Shown: positions 25,103-34,314, counted from the stretch's first letter. The stretch is 64,000 bases of DNA from BOKV01 sp041739465 (GCA_041739465.1 JBGSNX010000034.1:10019-74018); one strand, 5' to 3'. Numbers and translations are program-made. Notes: generated by a model not told the origin, from the sequence alone.

Positions 25103-25841
25103 GCTTTGCAAATCCATAAAGGAGCGCCAGCATCACAGGCTGGTGCAGCAGATAGTATGCAAGGCTGTTGCGGCCAAGGAACCGCAAAAATCGCACCGGG
25201 GCACTTTGCAATTTCAATGCTGCAAGGCGCCGCGTGAGATCGAGTTGAGCAAGTAGCCCTGCAGCGGCAATACCCAGAAGAACCATCCCGAAAAACGGGA
25301 AAACCGGCACATAATCATTGCTGATTGGAATGATCTTCGACAGCCCGCTCCACCACCAAATGGGTGCATCCAGCAGCGGCGTTTGCAACCATGGACGTGA
25401 AACCAGTACGAAAACTCCGGCAATTGCATTCAGCCACCACGGCAAGCGCAGGAAAAAAAGTCCTGCGATGCTGGCAAATGTTATCGAGTGCAAAATCCCG
25501 AAAAAGATGAATGCGTCTGGCGTGGCATAGGCGGTTGCCAGCGAAATGATTGCCGCAGCGCCGCCAACCATTGCAATGCGCCGCACCAGGGCGCGCCAGC
25601 GCACGCCATTCGAATGGGCAAGAAAAAGGCTGAAACCGACCAGGAAAAGGAAAGTTCCAGCAATGGACCGTGCTGACCAGACCGGGAAAGGCTCGAACAT
25701 CACCGACGGGTTGATGAAACCGAACATTCCCAAATCCCACGAGAAATGAAATGCGGTCATGGCAAGCAGGGCAATGCCGCGCACCATGTCCACCAATCCG
25801 ATTCTCGTTGTCTGTAGTGTCTCGGCCTGAATGTGGTTCAT
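25086..25841 (-). CDS. DUF1624 (heparan-alpha-glucosaminide acetyltransferase-like) membrane protein
   Basis: The 251-residue membrane protein begins with the DUF1624 signature GLVDMVRGIALLAMTAFHFSWD and has about seven hydrophobic segments, ending LGRNSLAYYLLHQPVML. Homologues are distant relatives of the lysosomal HGSNAT acyltransferase and may acylate an envelope substrate. ATG 25841 overlaps the stop of the upstream DUF599 gene (ATGA), so the two are coupled. A longer open frame upstream is the shadow of DUF599. Confidence 0.85.
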   Translation of the reverse strand: MNHIQAETLQTTRIGLVDMVRGIALLAMTAFHFSWDLGMFGFINPSVMFEPFPVWSARSIAGTFLFLVGFSLFLAHSNGVRWRALVRRIAMVGGAAAIISLATAYATPDAFIFFGILHSITFASIAGLFFLRLPWWLNAIAGVFVLVSRPWLQTPLLDAPIWWWSGLSKIIPISNDYVPVFPFFGMVLLGIAAAGLLAQLDLTRRLAALKLQSAPVRFLRFLGRNSLAYYLLHQPVMLALLYGFAKLSGRI

Positions 25842-26545
25842 GCCTTTGCTCGCGGCTCGCCATCCAGCGCGGCGAGCCTTGCTGCCGAGAAGAACTGGCG
25901 GCGGACAAGGGTGAACATGATGAGGATGGTCGCCAACACGAATGTCGCTGGTCCTGCAAACCACCCCATGAAGCCGATGGAAAGGAAAATGCCCCGCAAT
26001 CCGGCATTGAAATGCCGTCCTGCCAGAATGTTGAGCTCCGCTGCGCGCCGGGTTCGAATGGTCTGCAAGTGTGACAATTCGGTGTGGATTGGCACCGCTC
26101 CGATTGCGATGGAGCAATAGTTGAACAGCCGGTAGGACCAGCCGAATTTGAAAAACGAGTAGGCAAAAATCAATGCAAGCCCGATAAGTTTGGCCTCCCA
26201 GGCTGTGCGCGTCATTTCGTTGGCGAAGGGCAGGTCGCTGTAGATGCGCAGCACCACATCTTCCGAGCCAAGCATGGCAAAGCATCCTCCGATCGCGAGA
26301 ATCGATGTCGATGCAAAAAACGCGGTTCCCTGCTGCAAGCCGGTCAGGATGGATGTATCGACGATCCGCACTTCGCGTGCGGCCATCACTTCCATCCACT
26401 CGCGTCGCCTTGCGTTCATCGCATGCGAAAGCGTCATTTCGCGCCACGGGCTGAAATCGACCAACCAGGCGAAGAACAGCCAGCAACTGACGAAGAACAC
26501 CAATGCCCCTAAGTCGGCAACCGACAACTGGCTGAAAAAGTCCAT
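25838..26545 (-). CDS. DUF599 family membrane protein
   Basis: A 235-residue protein with four or five membrane spans. DUF599 marks include the cytosolic stretch NARRREWMEVMAAREVRIVDTSI, the TAFFASTSILAIGG helix, and FFKFGWSYRLFNYCSIAIG. Function is unknown. ATG 26545 begins just before the first membrane segment; 62 upstream codons lack the family pattern. It is coupled to the downstream DUF1624 gene and divergent from the rhodanese gene. Confidence 0.85.
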   Translation of the reverse strand: MDFFSQLSVADLGALVFFVSCWLFFAWLVDFSPWREMTLSHAMNARRREWMEVMAAREVRIVDTSILTGLQQGTAFFASTSILAIGGCFAMLGSEDVVLRIYSDLPFANEMTRTAWEAKLIGLALIFAYSFFKFGWSYRLFNYCSIAIGAVPIHTELSHLQTIRTRRAAELNILAGRHFNAGLRGIFLSIGFMGWFAGPATFVLATILIMFTLVRRQFFSAARLAALDGEPRAKA

Positions 26546-26677
26546 TCCGACCCCATTGCTATGGCCCACGACGCAATTGTTCATGCAAAGGCTTGCAGCT
26601 TTTGACCGCAGCTTGCAATGCTCCGGACTTGCGTACTGCCTTGTACCTCCGTTTGCAGCAGCCTTGGGAGCGTGAAA

Positions 26678-27082
26678 ATGCCGATTGTTCCAGCATCTGA
26701 ACTGGTTGCCCGTGCGATTGCGCAAGTTCAAACTTGGTCACCCCAGCAGGCGCTGGAATCGATGGCAAACGAACAGGCAATCCTCGTGGATGTCCGCGAT
26801 ATTCGCGAACTGGAGCGCGAAGGCGCGATTGCCGGTGCGGTTCATGCGCCGCGTGGGATGCTGGAATTCTGGTTTGATCCTTCCAGCAAATACCACCGCG
26901 AGGTGTTTGCCGATGCCAGCAAGACATATGTCCTGTTTTGTGCGGCCGGCTGGCGTTCTGCTTTGGCGGCCAAAACGCTGGAAGACATGGGATTTGAAAA
27001 CATCGCCCATGTTGATGGCGGCTTTCCCGCGCTTTCAAATTGCGGCGCCCCGATAAAGCCGCCTGTGGCAAAAAAGGCATGA
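26678..27082 (+). CDS. Rhodanese-like domain protein
   Basis: A 134-residue single-domain rhodanese. The fold markers are AILVDVRDIRELEREGAI (about 35-52) and the active-site loop LFCAAGWRSALAAKTL with the persulfide-forming cysteine, then HVDGGFPAL. Such proteins carry sulfane sulfur to acceptors in the cytosol. GGGAG precedes ATG 26678 by eight bases. Confidence 0.9.
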   Translation: MPIVPASELVARAIAQVQTWSPQQALESMANEQAILVDVRDIRELEREGAIAGAVHAPRGMLEFWFDPSSKYHREVFADASKTYVLFCAAGWRSALAAKTLEDMGFENIAHVDGGFPALSNCGAPIKPPVAKKA

Positions 27083-27164
27083 GCGCCATTCAGGCCTGTG
27101 GAAATCATTCATCTCGCTCCCTACAAAACTGGTTTGGTGCCAGCCACCGGACTATGTAAATGGC

Positions 27165-27599
27165 ATGGCACTTCATCTGGTGAAATTGTGCGTGGGTGTG
27201 GAGACGGTGGAGGACCTCGCGGGCTGGATCGAAGTCGAAGAGGCATTCAACCGGGCGCGCGGTCGCGAGTTCCGCCAGAAGCACACCACAAGGATGATCC
27301 CGCGCCGGGCCGCCGAACTCCTGGATGGCGGCTCTCTGTACTGGGTGATCAAGGGCAATGTTCAGGTGCGCCAACGCCTCCTTGCGATCACGCCGTTTCG
27401 CGACCCTGAAGGCATCGAGAGGTGCAATCTGGAACTTGACCGTGAACTGGTGCTGACCAGTTGGCAGCCGCGCCGTGCATTTCAGGGTTGGCGCTATCTT
27501 GATGCATCTGATGTGCCACCCGACATGGCCAACGGCGCCGCAATTGCAGACCTTCCGCCCGCCTTGCGGATCGAGCTGTCACAATTGGGTCTACTTTAG
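27165..27599 (+). CDS. DUF1489 family protein
   Basis: The 144-residue protein matches the alphaproteobacterial DUF1489 family, typified by LHLVKLCVGVETVEDL at the start, HTTRMIPRRAAELLDGGSLYWVIKG, and the central GWRYLDASDVPPD near the end. The function is unknown. It is soluble and has no signal peptide. It follows the rhodanese gene by 82 bases. Confidence 0.88.
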   Translation: MALHLVKLCVGVETVEDLAGWIEVEEAFNRARGREFRQKHTTRMIPRRAAELLDGGSLYWVIKGNVQVRQRLLAITPFRDPEGIERCNLELDRELVLTSWQPRRAFQGWRYLDASDVPPDMANGAAIADLPPALRIELSQLGLL

Positions 27600-27651
27600 A
27601 TTGAATCGCGGTTGCGAAGCGCACGACATTCGCCTTCCTCAGGGTAACATT

Positions 27652-27666
27652 TTAACCACTGTTTAA
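27652..27666. promoter_or_regulatory. CtrA-type binding site upstream of mipZ
   Basis: TTAA (27652-27655), seven bases CCACTGT, and TTAA (27663-27666) exactly fit the TTAA-N7-TTAA consensus of the alphaproteobacterial cell-cycle regulator CtrA. A third TTAA follows at 27667. It lies about 90 bases ahead of the mipZ start, a distance fitting control of transcription. Confidence 0.7.
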
Positions 27667-27755
27667 TTAAAAACGTTGTGTCCCTCCGTTACTGTTGCGC
27701 CGATTGCGCAATTGTATCAATGTGGTTCAGGGGCAGTTTGTTGAAGGCTAAACCA

Positions 27756-28682
27756 ATGAACATGCTTGGAAGCCGCCGTCTCAAGCCGCATCAGGCTTAT
27801 GTTATCGTTTGCGGGAACGAAAAAGGCGGTTCGGGGAAAACCACAACCGCGATGCACCTTACGGTTGCGTTGCTGAACGGTGGGCACAAGGTCGCCACCG
27901 TGGACCTCGATACGCGTCAGTTGAGCTTTTCGCGATACCTCGAAAACCGTGTTGCATGGAACCGCCGCAAAGGTTTGCGTCTCCCGGTATCGGACCATTT
28001 TCGTCTTGAGCGCGCCAATGGCGACAGCATCACCGAAAACGAGACCGCGGAACTGGCCCGCTTCCAGGATATTCTGCGCGAGGTCGAGCATTCGCATGAC
28101 TTCATTCTGATCGACACGCCGGGCCATGACAGCTTTGCAATGCGCCTTGCCCATTCAATGGCTGATACGCTGGTCACTCCGATCAACGATTCCTATGTCG
28201 ATTTTGACGTGCTTGCCCGCATTGATCCAACAACCGGCGATGTGATCGATATCTCGCATTACGCCACCATGGTGCGTGATGCCCGCCGACACCGCCGCAC
28301 GGTGGACAATGGCCTGCTTGACTGGGTGGTGGTTCGCAATCGTCTGGCGCCGCTTGCCACGCGTAACCGCCGAAACATGGCCGACAGCCTCAAGGATTTG
28401 TCGATGCGCCTTGGTTGCCGTCTGGCAGACGGGATATCGGAACGCGTTGTATTCCGCGAATTGTTCCCGATGGGCCTGACGGCGTTGGATGAAATGAGCG
28501 AAGAGACCATGGGGGCAGGGCCCACGCTTTCCCACCTTGCTGCTCGGCAGGAAGTTCGATCGCTCTTGTCTGTCTTGCGTTTGCCAGTTGACGAAATTGG
28601 CAGGCGTCGCGCCGAAGCCCGTCAAGTCTGGCTGTCCAATGCTGACAAGCCGATGGAAGACCTGGGAATTTTCGCAGACTGA
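27756..28682 (+). CDS. mipZ: MipZ-like ParA-family division-plane positioning ATPase
   Basis: The 308-residue protein matches MipZ, which forms a polar gradient with ParB and keeps FtsZ at midcell. It has the deviant Walker A NEKGGSGKTTTAMHL, the segment VATVDLDTRQLSFSRYLENR that marks MipZ among ParA proteins, and DFILIDTPGHDS as Walker B. The ATG at 27756 follows AAGGCTAAACC; ATG 27762 is a close alternative and a longer frame from 27678 is unlikely. A CtrA-like site precedes it, consistent with cell-cycle control. Confidence 0.9.
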   Translation: MNMLGSRRLKPHQAYVIVCGNEKGGSGKTTTAMHLTVALLNGGHKVATVDLDTRQLSFSRYLENRVAWNRRKGLRLPVSDHFRLERANGDSITENETAELARFQDILREVEHSHDFILIDTPGHDSFAMRLAHSMADTLVTPINDSYVDFDVLARIDPTTGDVIDISHYATMVRDARRHRRTVDNGLLDWVVVRNRLAPLATRNRRNMADSLKDLSMRLGCRLADGISERVVFRELFPMGLTALDEMSEETMGAGPTLSHLAARQEVRSLLSVLRLPVDEIGRRRAEARQVWLSNADKPMEDLGIFAD

Positions 28683-28946
28683 CTATTGCGGCAGGCTTAT
28701 GCGGACCGCCGGTTTGCCAGTAGGTGTGTAAACGCGAAGCTTGATGTGGACGCGGGGCATAGAAGACCTGCGTGCCCTGGCGCCAATGCCAAGCAACATC
28801 GTGATGAGATCGCGTGTCTTTACCGCAGGCCTTGCCCGCAGCAGGTCAGACAGTCGCAAAGGCTGGCGGCCAGTCGGTGCCGGTTTTTCATCAGCGCCTA
28901 CAACCGGCCAGTTTAAAAGGCCTGGAATCTTGGTCTCAACAATCAC
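28683..28946 (-). CDS. Possible small hypothetical protein
   Basis: An open frame of up to 95 codons fills the mipZ-dac gap on the minus strand; its stop abuts the mipZ stop. A GTG start at 28946 with AGGG eight bases upstream would give 87 residues. The product is basic, with no signal or membrane segment, and has ordinary-looking residue composition (for example VHIKLRVYTPTGKPAVRI at the end). I do not recognise it, and it could be a chance frame. Confidence 0.35.
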   Translation of the reverse strand: MIVETKIPGLLNWPVVGADEKPAPTGRQPLRLSDLLRARPAVKTRDLITMLLGIGARARRSSMPRVHIKLRVYTPTGKPAVRISLPQ

Positions 28947-28997
28947 GATCCTATCCCTCACACGATACAAACAGGGATTGATGCTTCAGCTTCGCGT

Positions 28998-30527
28998 TCA
29001 GTTTGAAAGCGCGATGCAGGCGAACTTCTTTTTCTTCAACTGGTTGCAGGCAGACCAAGCGTCGTCTTTTGAGGCGAACCCTGCAAATCGGGCGCGGTAA
29101 AGCGTGGAATTGCCTTTCTCGACGGTTTCGGTGTGGTCGCGAACCGATGAAAGCGCATTTGGAACTTTGGACCGGGCCGATTCCAGCAACTGGTTTGCAC
29201 CATCCAGCGAAGGCGCTGCGCCGATCTGGATCTGCCAGCCCTCAGGCACCTGCTGATCGATTGCCTGCTCAGCCGCTGTTTCCGGCTCTGCCAGAAGTGC
29301 CAGCTTGCCGACGCGGTCTTCCTTGGACACGGCCGTGACAATCGGGTCAGGCTTTCCTGAGGACGGAGCAGGCGAGGGGATTGGCAGGTTTCGGGCGCTG
29401 ATCGAGCGAAGCTTTTCTTCAATCGCCGCAATGTCAAAGTTGGAGCCGTTGCGGAACGCCTTTTGCGTGTCAGCCTGCAAAGAGGCCGCCGATACGGTAT
29501 GTGCCGTCGCAATACGTTCAGCTACAGGATCGGCTGAACTCAATCTGCTGATTTCGGCAGGGCGCTTCTTTGGCAGTGGAGCTGTTGCCTCGGCAACCAC
29601 GATGGTTTCCGGCGCATCATTGATCTCAGGCGCATTGTTGCGAATGCGGGCCTTTGCAACAACCAGATTGTCGCCGCCACGCGAGGCTTTCGAAATGTAG
29701 CGATTGATCAGTGTCGCCATCTGCTCGTTGCGCGATTTGCCGGACTTGCCGCCAAGAACAACCGCAACAATGGACCTGCCGTCGCGTTCAACGGATGAAA
29801 CCAGATTGAAGCCCGATGCCTTCGTGTAACCGGTCTTGATGCCGTCCATGCCCTTGACCTGGCCCAGCAAACGATTGTGGTTGCCCATCCGCTTCTTGCC
29901 ATAGGCAAACACGCGTGTGGAAAAATAACCATAATATTGCGGGAAGTGCTCGCGCAGGGCGATCCCCAGAACGGCCATGTCGCGCGCTGTGGTCAACTGG
30001 CCAGAATTTGGCAGACCAGAAGCATTGCGGAACGTTGTGGAACTCATGCCGAGCGCGCGCGCCCTGGCTGTCATTTTCTTGGCAAAGCCGCTCTCCGTGC
30101 CACCAAGATGTTCACCCACTGCGGCTGCAATGTCATTTGCAGACTTGGTGACCAGTGAAAGGATGGCTTGTTCGGCTGTGACGCTGCCGCCAGCTGGAAC
30201 ACCCAGTTTGGACGGCGGCATGGATGCTGCGTGCTTGGATACCTTGATGCGGGTGGTCTTCTTGACCCTGCCTTCTTCCATCGCTTCGAAAAGCAGATAG
30301 AGGGTCATCATCTTTGTAAGGGATGCCGGACCTTGGCGGGCGTCTTCACGATGGCCGTGAAGCACTTTACCGGTCTTGGCATCCATGACGATGCCGGCAT
30401 AGCTGGCTGCCTTGGCTGCCACGACAGGTGCAAGACCCGTGAAGACCGCTGCTGCAACAATGATGAGACGCGCGCAATGGCGCGCAAAAAAGCGAGGGTG
30501 GGTACGCAAAACCAGTTCCCGAACCAT
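28998..30527 (-). CDS. D-alanyl-D-alanine carboxypeptidase with SPOR domain
   Basis: This 509-residue periplasmic penicillin-binding protein trims pentapeptides of peptidoglycan. A signal segment (about 17-40) is followed by an S11 peptidase domain with S69-x-x-K72 (SLTK), S129-A-N and K231-T-G. After a variable linker, residues about 430-509 form a SPOR domain (WQIQIGAAPSLDGANQLLESA), which binds septal glycan and would place the enzyme at division sites. Proximity to mipZ fits a division role. The Shine-Dalgarno site ahead of ATG 30527 is weak. Confidence 0.93.
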   Translation of the reverse strand: MVRELVLRTHPRFFARHCARLIIVAAAVFTGLAPVVAAKAASYAGIVMDAKTGKVLHGHREDARQGPASLTKMMTLYLLFEAMEEGRVKKTTRIKVSKHAASMPPSKLGVPAGGSVTAEQAILSLVTKSANDIAAAVGEHLGGTESGFAKKMTARARALGMSSTTFRNASGLPNSGQLTTARDMAVLGIALREHFPQYYGYFSTRVFAYGKKRMGNHNRLLGQVKGMDGIKTGYTKASGFNLVSSVERDGRSIVAVVLGGKSGKSRNEQMATLINRYISKASRGGDNLVVAKARIRNNAPEINDAPETIVVAEATAPLPKKRPAEISRLSSADPVAERIATAHTVSAASLQADTQKAFRNGSNFDIAAIEEKLRSISARNLPIPSPAPSSGKPDPIVTAVSKEDRVGKLALLAEPETAAEQAIDQQVPEGWQIQIGAAPSLDGANQLLESARSKVPNALSSVRDHTETVEKGNSTLYRARFAGFASKDDAWSACNQLKKKKFACIALSN

Positions 30528-30680
30528 GATGCCGCTAGGGCGCTTCTATGGCCGCCGGTGAACAACCGAGCGGTGTTTCATCGAAACTAACCCGGCGTGG
30601 TTACTGAAGGGTTTATGGCAAACGCCAACTTGCCAATTTAATGACAATTGCAATGAAACTTCGGCAGCCGCGTCAAAATG

Positions 30681-30728
30681 GTGCACTGCACAAAAAACAC
30701 TTGACCTTATTGTGCGCCGCACATAAAT
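30681..30728 (+). promoter_or_regulatory. Phasin promoter with two GTGC-N3-GCAC operators
   Basis: GTGCACTGCAC (30681-30691) and TGTGCGCCGCACA (30711-30723) are perfect odd-centred palindromes sharing GTGC-N3-GCAC, with centres 31 bases apart, about three helical turns. TTGACC (30701-30706) and ATAAAT (30723-30728) form a plausible promoter, with the second palindrome inside the spacer. PhaR repressors of alphaproteobacterial phasin genes bind TGC-N3-GCA-like palindromes, so PHA-responsive control is likely. The rest of the 307-base dac/phasin gap shows nothing else. Confidence 0.65.
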
Positions 30729-30834
30729 GGAGTGCATGCGGTGCGGCTGAAGTGTTTCGAGCCTCGGCGCCAACAGGGAATAAAGTGGGACATCCCCGCC
30801 GCTCCCGAAAGTCAACACCGGAAAGGGTACTCCC

Positions 30835-31167
30835 ATGAATCAGAATTTTGACTCCATCCAGAAGCAGGGCCAGGAAAATCTCGAGCTCGCAATGAAGAGC
30901 GTCTCGGCAATGACCAAGACCTTCCAGGAAATCGCCAAGGAAGCAGCCGACTATTCGAAGAAGCAGTTCGAAACATCGACCGCAGCAACCGAAAAGTTGA
31001 TGGCCACCAAGAGCGTCGACAAGATTTTCGAAGTACAGGCTGACTACATGAAGGGCGCGTACGAATCCTTCGTTGCACAGGCAACCCGCATGGGCGAACT
31101 CTATGCAGACGCCGCCAAGGAAGCCTACAAGCCGTTCGAAAAAATGACCGCAAAAGCGGCCAAGTAA
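30835..31167 (+). CDS. Phasin family protein
   Basis: The 110-residue amphipathic helical protein fits the Phasin_2 family, whose members coat polyhydroxyalkanoate granules. It is made almost wholly of helix-forming residues, with the conserved FQEIAKEAADYSKKQFETST and the tail LYADAAKEAYKPFEKM. No PHA synthase is in the window. It is preceded by paired PhaR-type palindromes and followed by a strong terminator, so it is a single-gene unit. Confidence 0.9.
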   Translation: MNQNFDSIQKQGQENLELAMKSVSAMTKTFQEIAKEAADYSKKQFETSTAATEKLMATKSVDKIFEVQADYMKGAYESFVAQATRMGELYADAAKEAYKPFEKMTAKAAK

Positions 31168-31204
31168 TTCGGCAGCCACTTCGGTTCCATCGTGAACCTG
31201 AACA

Positions 31205-31232
31205 AGCCCGGCGGTTTACCGCCGGGCTTTTT
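31205..31232 (+). terminator. Terminator after the phasin gene
   Basis: AGCCCGGCGG (31205-31214) pairs perfectly with CCGCCGGGCT (31219-31228), loop TTTA, followed by a run of T residues. Confidence 0.92.
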
Positions 31233-31423
31233 GCATGCCGGCTCCAAACTGGATGACCTGCCCCCCTTTAACTGGCGGGCGCGGGCACCATATTGGTTTG
31301 ATCGTGCAGAAAAACTCAACCTTGACGGCTCCCACAATGCCAAAAACCTGTTTGCCGACGCCCGCGATGAGGGGCATAGTCAAGCATTGGCCAAAAGCCG
31401 CTGAAGGCAGACAGACGGAGCGA

Positions 31424-31864
31424 ATGCAGCAGACAATGATGAATGCGATTGCCATGGAGCAGCCCCTGGAGGGCCGGAAGCATCCTGCGCGCTTGCAGGA
31501 TGATGACAGGCGCAAGCCTGGCGCTCCGCGCATACCTGGAGGTGGCCAAGGTGGCGGCAAGGGGGATGGGCCCGGCATCGGTGTTGCAACTAAGACCCGC
31601 ACCAAGACCAAAAAACCCGATCTTTACCGGGTGCTGCTGCTCAATGATGATTTCACGCCCATGGAATTCGTGATCCATGTGCTGGAGCGTTTCTTCAACA
31701 AAAGCCGTGAAGCTGCCACGGTCATCATGCTGCATGTTCACAACAATGGTGTGGGAGAGTGCGGAACCTACACCTATGAGGTTGCGGAAACGAAGGTGAC
31801 GCAAGTCATGGACTTCGCCCGCAAGCACCAGCATCCGCTGCAATGCGTCATGGAAAAGAAATAA
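31424..31864 (+). CDS. clpS: ATP-dependent Clp protease adaptor ClpS
   Basis: ClpS recognises N-degron substrates with bulky hydrophobic N-terminal residues and hands them to ClpAP. The core domain (about 65-146) has KKPDLYRVLLLNDDFTPMEF, VLERFFNKSREAATVIM and HVHNNGVGECGTYTYEVAETK, with the binding-pocket Asp and His residues. The N-terminal 60 residues are Gly/Arg-rich and flexible. ATG 31424 has GGAG four bases upstream and gives 146 residues; ATG 31454 is possible. clpA follows after 11 bases. Confidence 0.93.
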   Translation: MQQTMMNAIAMEQPLEGRKHPARLQDDDRRKPGAPRIPGGGQGGGKGDGPGIGVATKTRTKTKKPDLYRVLLLNDDFTPMEFVIHVLERFFNKSREAATVIMLHVHNNGVGECGTYTYEVAETKVTQVMDFARKHQHPLQCVMEKK

Positions 31865-31875
31865 CGGAGACTGCT

Positions 31876-34314
31876 TTGCCTTCTTTCACAGACAGTTTGG
31901 AAAAGTCACTCCACAAGGCGCTCACCTATGCCAATGAGCGGAACCAGGAATATGCCACGCTGGAGCATTTGCTGCTGTCGTTGATTGACGACGCTGATGC
32001 GGCGGCCGTGATGCGTGCCTGCAATGTCGATCTGGAACTTCTGCGCAGGACACTGACAGAATACATCGACACGGAACTTGCAAATCTGGTGGCTGAACTG
32101 GACGAGGATGCCAAGCCGACGGCCGGCTTCCAACGTGTCATTCAGCGCGCGGTCATTCATGTGCAGTCTTCGGGCCGCGAGGAAGTCACCGGCGCCAATG
32201 TGCTGGTTGCGATCTTTGCAGAGCGCGAAAGCCACGCGGCCTATTTCCTGCAGGAACAGGACATGACCCGCTACGACGCGGTGAATTACATCAGCCATGG
32301 CATCGCAAAGCGGCCAGGTGCCTCGGACGCCCGGCCAGTGCGCGGTGTTGACGAGGAACAGTCCAATCCCGGCGAGGAGCCGGCAGCAAAAGGCAAGGGC
32401 GATGCGCTCGACGCCTATTGCGTCAACCTGAACAAAAAGGCCCGTTCGGGCAAGATTGATCCGCTGATTGGTCGCGAAACCGAAGTCAACCGCACCATCC
32501 AGATCCTTTGCCGCCGCTCCAAGAACAATCCGCTGTATGTGGGTGATCCGGGCGTAGGCAAGACCGCGATTGCCGAAGGCCTTGCAAAGCGCATTGTCGA
32601 AGGCACGGTTCCCGATGTGTTGCGCGATGCAACCATTTTCGCGCTCGACATGGGAACGTTGCTGGCAGGCACCCGCTATCGCGGTGATTTTGAAGAACGC
32701 CTCAAGCAGGTGATCAAGGAGATCGAGGATTTCCCCGGTGCCATCATGTTCATTGATGAAATCCACACGGTAATTGGCGCTGGCGCAACCTCTGGCGGCG
32801 CGATGGATGCGTCCAACCTCTTGAAGCCCGCGCTTTCGTCCGGTACCATCCGCTGCATTGGTTCGACAACCTACAAGGAATACCGCCAGTTCTTTGAAAA
32901 GGACCGGGCACTCGTGCGCCGTTTCCAGAAAATCGACGTGAACGAGCCAACAATCGAAGACACGATTGCGATCATGAAGGGCCTCAAGCCGTATTTCGAG
33001 GATTTTCACAAGGTGAAGTACACCGCCGAGGCGATCAAGGCGGCGGTGGAGCTTTCCGCCCGCTATATCAACGACCGCAAACTGCCCGACAAGGCAATCG
33101 ACGTCATTGATGAAACCGGCGCATCGCAGAAACTGCTCCCCGAAGCCAAGCGCAAGAAGACAATCGGCATCAAGGAAATCGAGGCAACCATTGCAACGAT
33201 TGCCCGCATCCCGCCCAAATCGGTTTCCAAGGACGATGCGGTTGTTCTGAAAAACCTCAACGACCAGCTGAAGCGGGTGGTTTTCGGTCAGGATGCAGCC
33301 ATCGAAGCGCTTTCTGCCTCGATCAAACTGGCCCGTGCAGGCTTGCGTGAGCCGGACAAGCCAATCGGGTCCTATCTGTTTTCGGGTCCAACCGGCGTTG
33401 GCAAGACGGAAGTTGCCCGCCAGCTGGCCTCTGCTCTCGGCGTTAATCTGCTGCGTTTCGACATGTCGGAATACATGGAGCGCCACACCGTTTCACGGTT
33501 GATCGGTGCACCTCCGGGCTATGTCGGCTTTGACCAGGGCGGATTGCTGACCGATGGTGTCGACCAGCACCCGCACTGTGTTTTGCTGCTTGATGAAATC
33601 GAAAAGGCCCATCCGGATCTTTTCAACATCCTTCTGCAGGTCATGGATCATGGCAAGCTGACCGATCACAACGGCAAGCAGGTCGATTTCCGCAACACCA
33701 TCATTATCATGACCACCAACGCTGGTGCGTCGGAGATGCAGAAGGCGGCAATCGGCTTTGGTTCGACCAAGCGTACTGGTGATGACGAAGAAGCGATCAA
33801 CCGGCTGTTCGCGCCGGAATTCAGAAACCGGCTCGATGCAATTGTTCCGTTCTCGACATTGCCGACAGCCGTCATTCATCAGGTCGTCGAAAAGTTCATC
33901 ATGCAGTTGGAAGCGCAGTTGAGCGAACGCGGCGTGACCTTCGAGTTGACACCCGAAGCCATTGCCTGGCTTGCCACCAAAGGCTTCGACGACCGCATGG
34001 GTGCCCGTCCGCTCGGGCGGATCATCCAGGAATACATCAAGAAGCCGCTGGCAGATGAAGTGCTGTTCGGCAAGCTCAAGGATGGCGGCCTGGTGAAGGT
34101 TACGGTGGTGAAGAGCAAAGAGGGTGAAGAAACCCTCAAGCTTGTCACCATTGCTGATGCGCCGATCAAGCCTGTGAAGCCGACCAAACCTGAAGCAGTG
34201 AAAAAACCGGCAAAGCCAGCCAAGGCGACCGAACCGGCAGTCTCAGCGCCGTCAGGCAAGGGCAAGGGTACGTCAAGGTCAGGTTCAGTGCCCAAGGTGC
34301 CGCTCAAGACTTGA
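31876..34314 (+). CDS. clpA: ATP-dependent Clp protease ATP-binding subunit ClpA
   Basis: The 812-residue Hsp100 unfoldase feeds substrates into ClpP. It has an N-domain (1-145), AAA1 with Walker A GDPGVGKT (223-230), and AAA2 with SGPTGVGKTEVARQ and LLLDEIEKAHPD. A Lys/Pro/Ala-rich tail of about 45 residues follows AAA2. The TTG at 31876, with GGAGA upstream, gives the family start MPSFTDSLEK; the ATG at 31843 lies in clpS. No ClpP gene is adjacent. Confidence 0.95.
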   Translation: MPSFTDSLEKSLHKALTYANERNQEYATLEHLLLSLIDDADAAAVMRACNVDLELLRRTLTEYIDTELANLVAELDEDAKPTAGFQRVIQRAVIHVQSSGREEVTGANVLVAIFAERESHAAYFLQEQDMTRYDAVNYISHGIAKRPGASDARPVRGVDEEQSNPGEEPAAKGKGDALDAYCVNLNKKARSGKIDPLIGRETEVNRTIQILCRRSKNNPLYVGDPGVGKTAIAEGLAKRIVEGTVPDVLRDATIFALDMGTLLAGTRYRGDFEERLKQVIKEIEDFPGAIMFIDEIHTVIGAGATSGGAMDASNLLKPALSSGTIRCIGSTTYKEYRQFFEKDRALVRRFQKIDVNEPTIEDTIAIMKGLKPYFEDFHKVKYTAEAIKAAVELSARYINDRKLPDKAIDVIDETGASQKLLPEAKRKKTIGIKEIEATIATIARIPPKSVSKDDAVVLKNLNDQLKRVVFGQDAAIEALSASIKLARAGLREPDKPIGSYLFSGPTGVGKTEVARQLASALGVNLLRFDMSEYMERHTVSRLIGAPPGYVGFDQGGLLTDGVDQHPHCVLLLDEIEKAHPDLFNILLQVMDHGKLTDHNGKQVDFRNTIIIMTTNAGASEMQKAAIGFGSTKRTGDDEEAINRLFAPEFRNRLDAIVPFSTLPTAVIHQVVEKFIMQLEAQLSERGVTFELTPEAIAWLATKGFDDRMGARPLGRIIQEYIKKPLADEVLFGKLKDGGLVKVTVVKSKEGEETLKLVTIADAPIKPVKPTKPEAVKKPAKPAKATEPAVSAPSGKGKGTSRSGSVPKVPLKT

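Noticed and set aside
25842..26486. Long leftward frame upstream of the DUF1624 gene
   Set aside because: It is the shadow of the DUF599 gene; the DUF1624 start overlaps the DUF599 stop.
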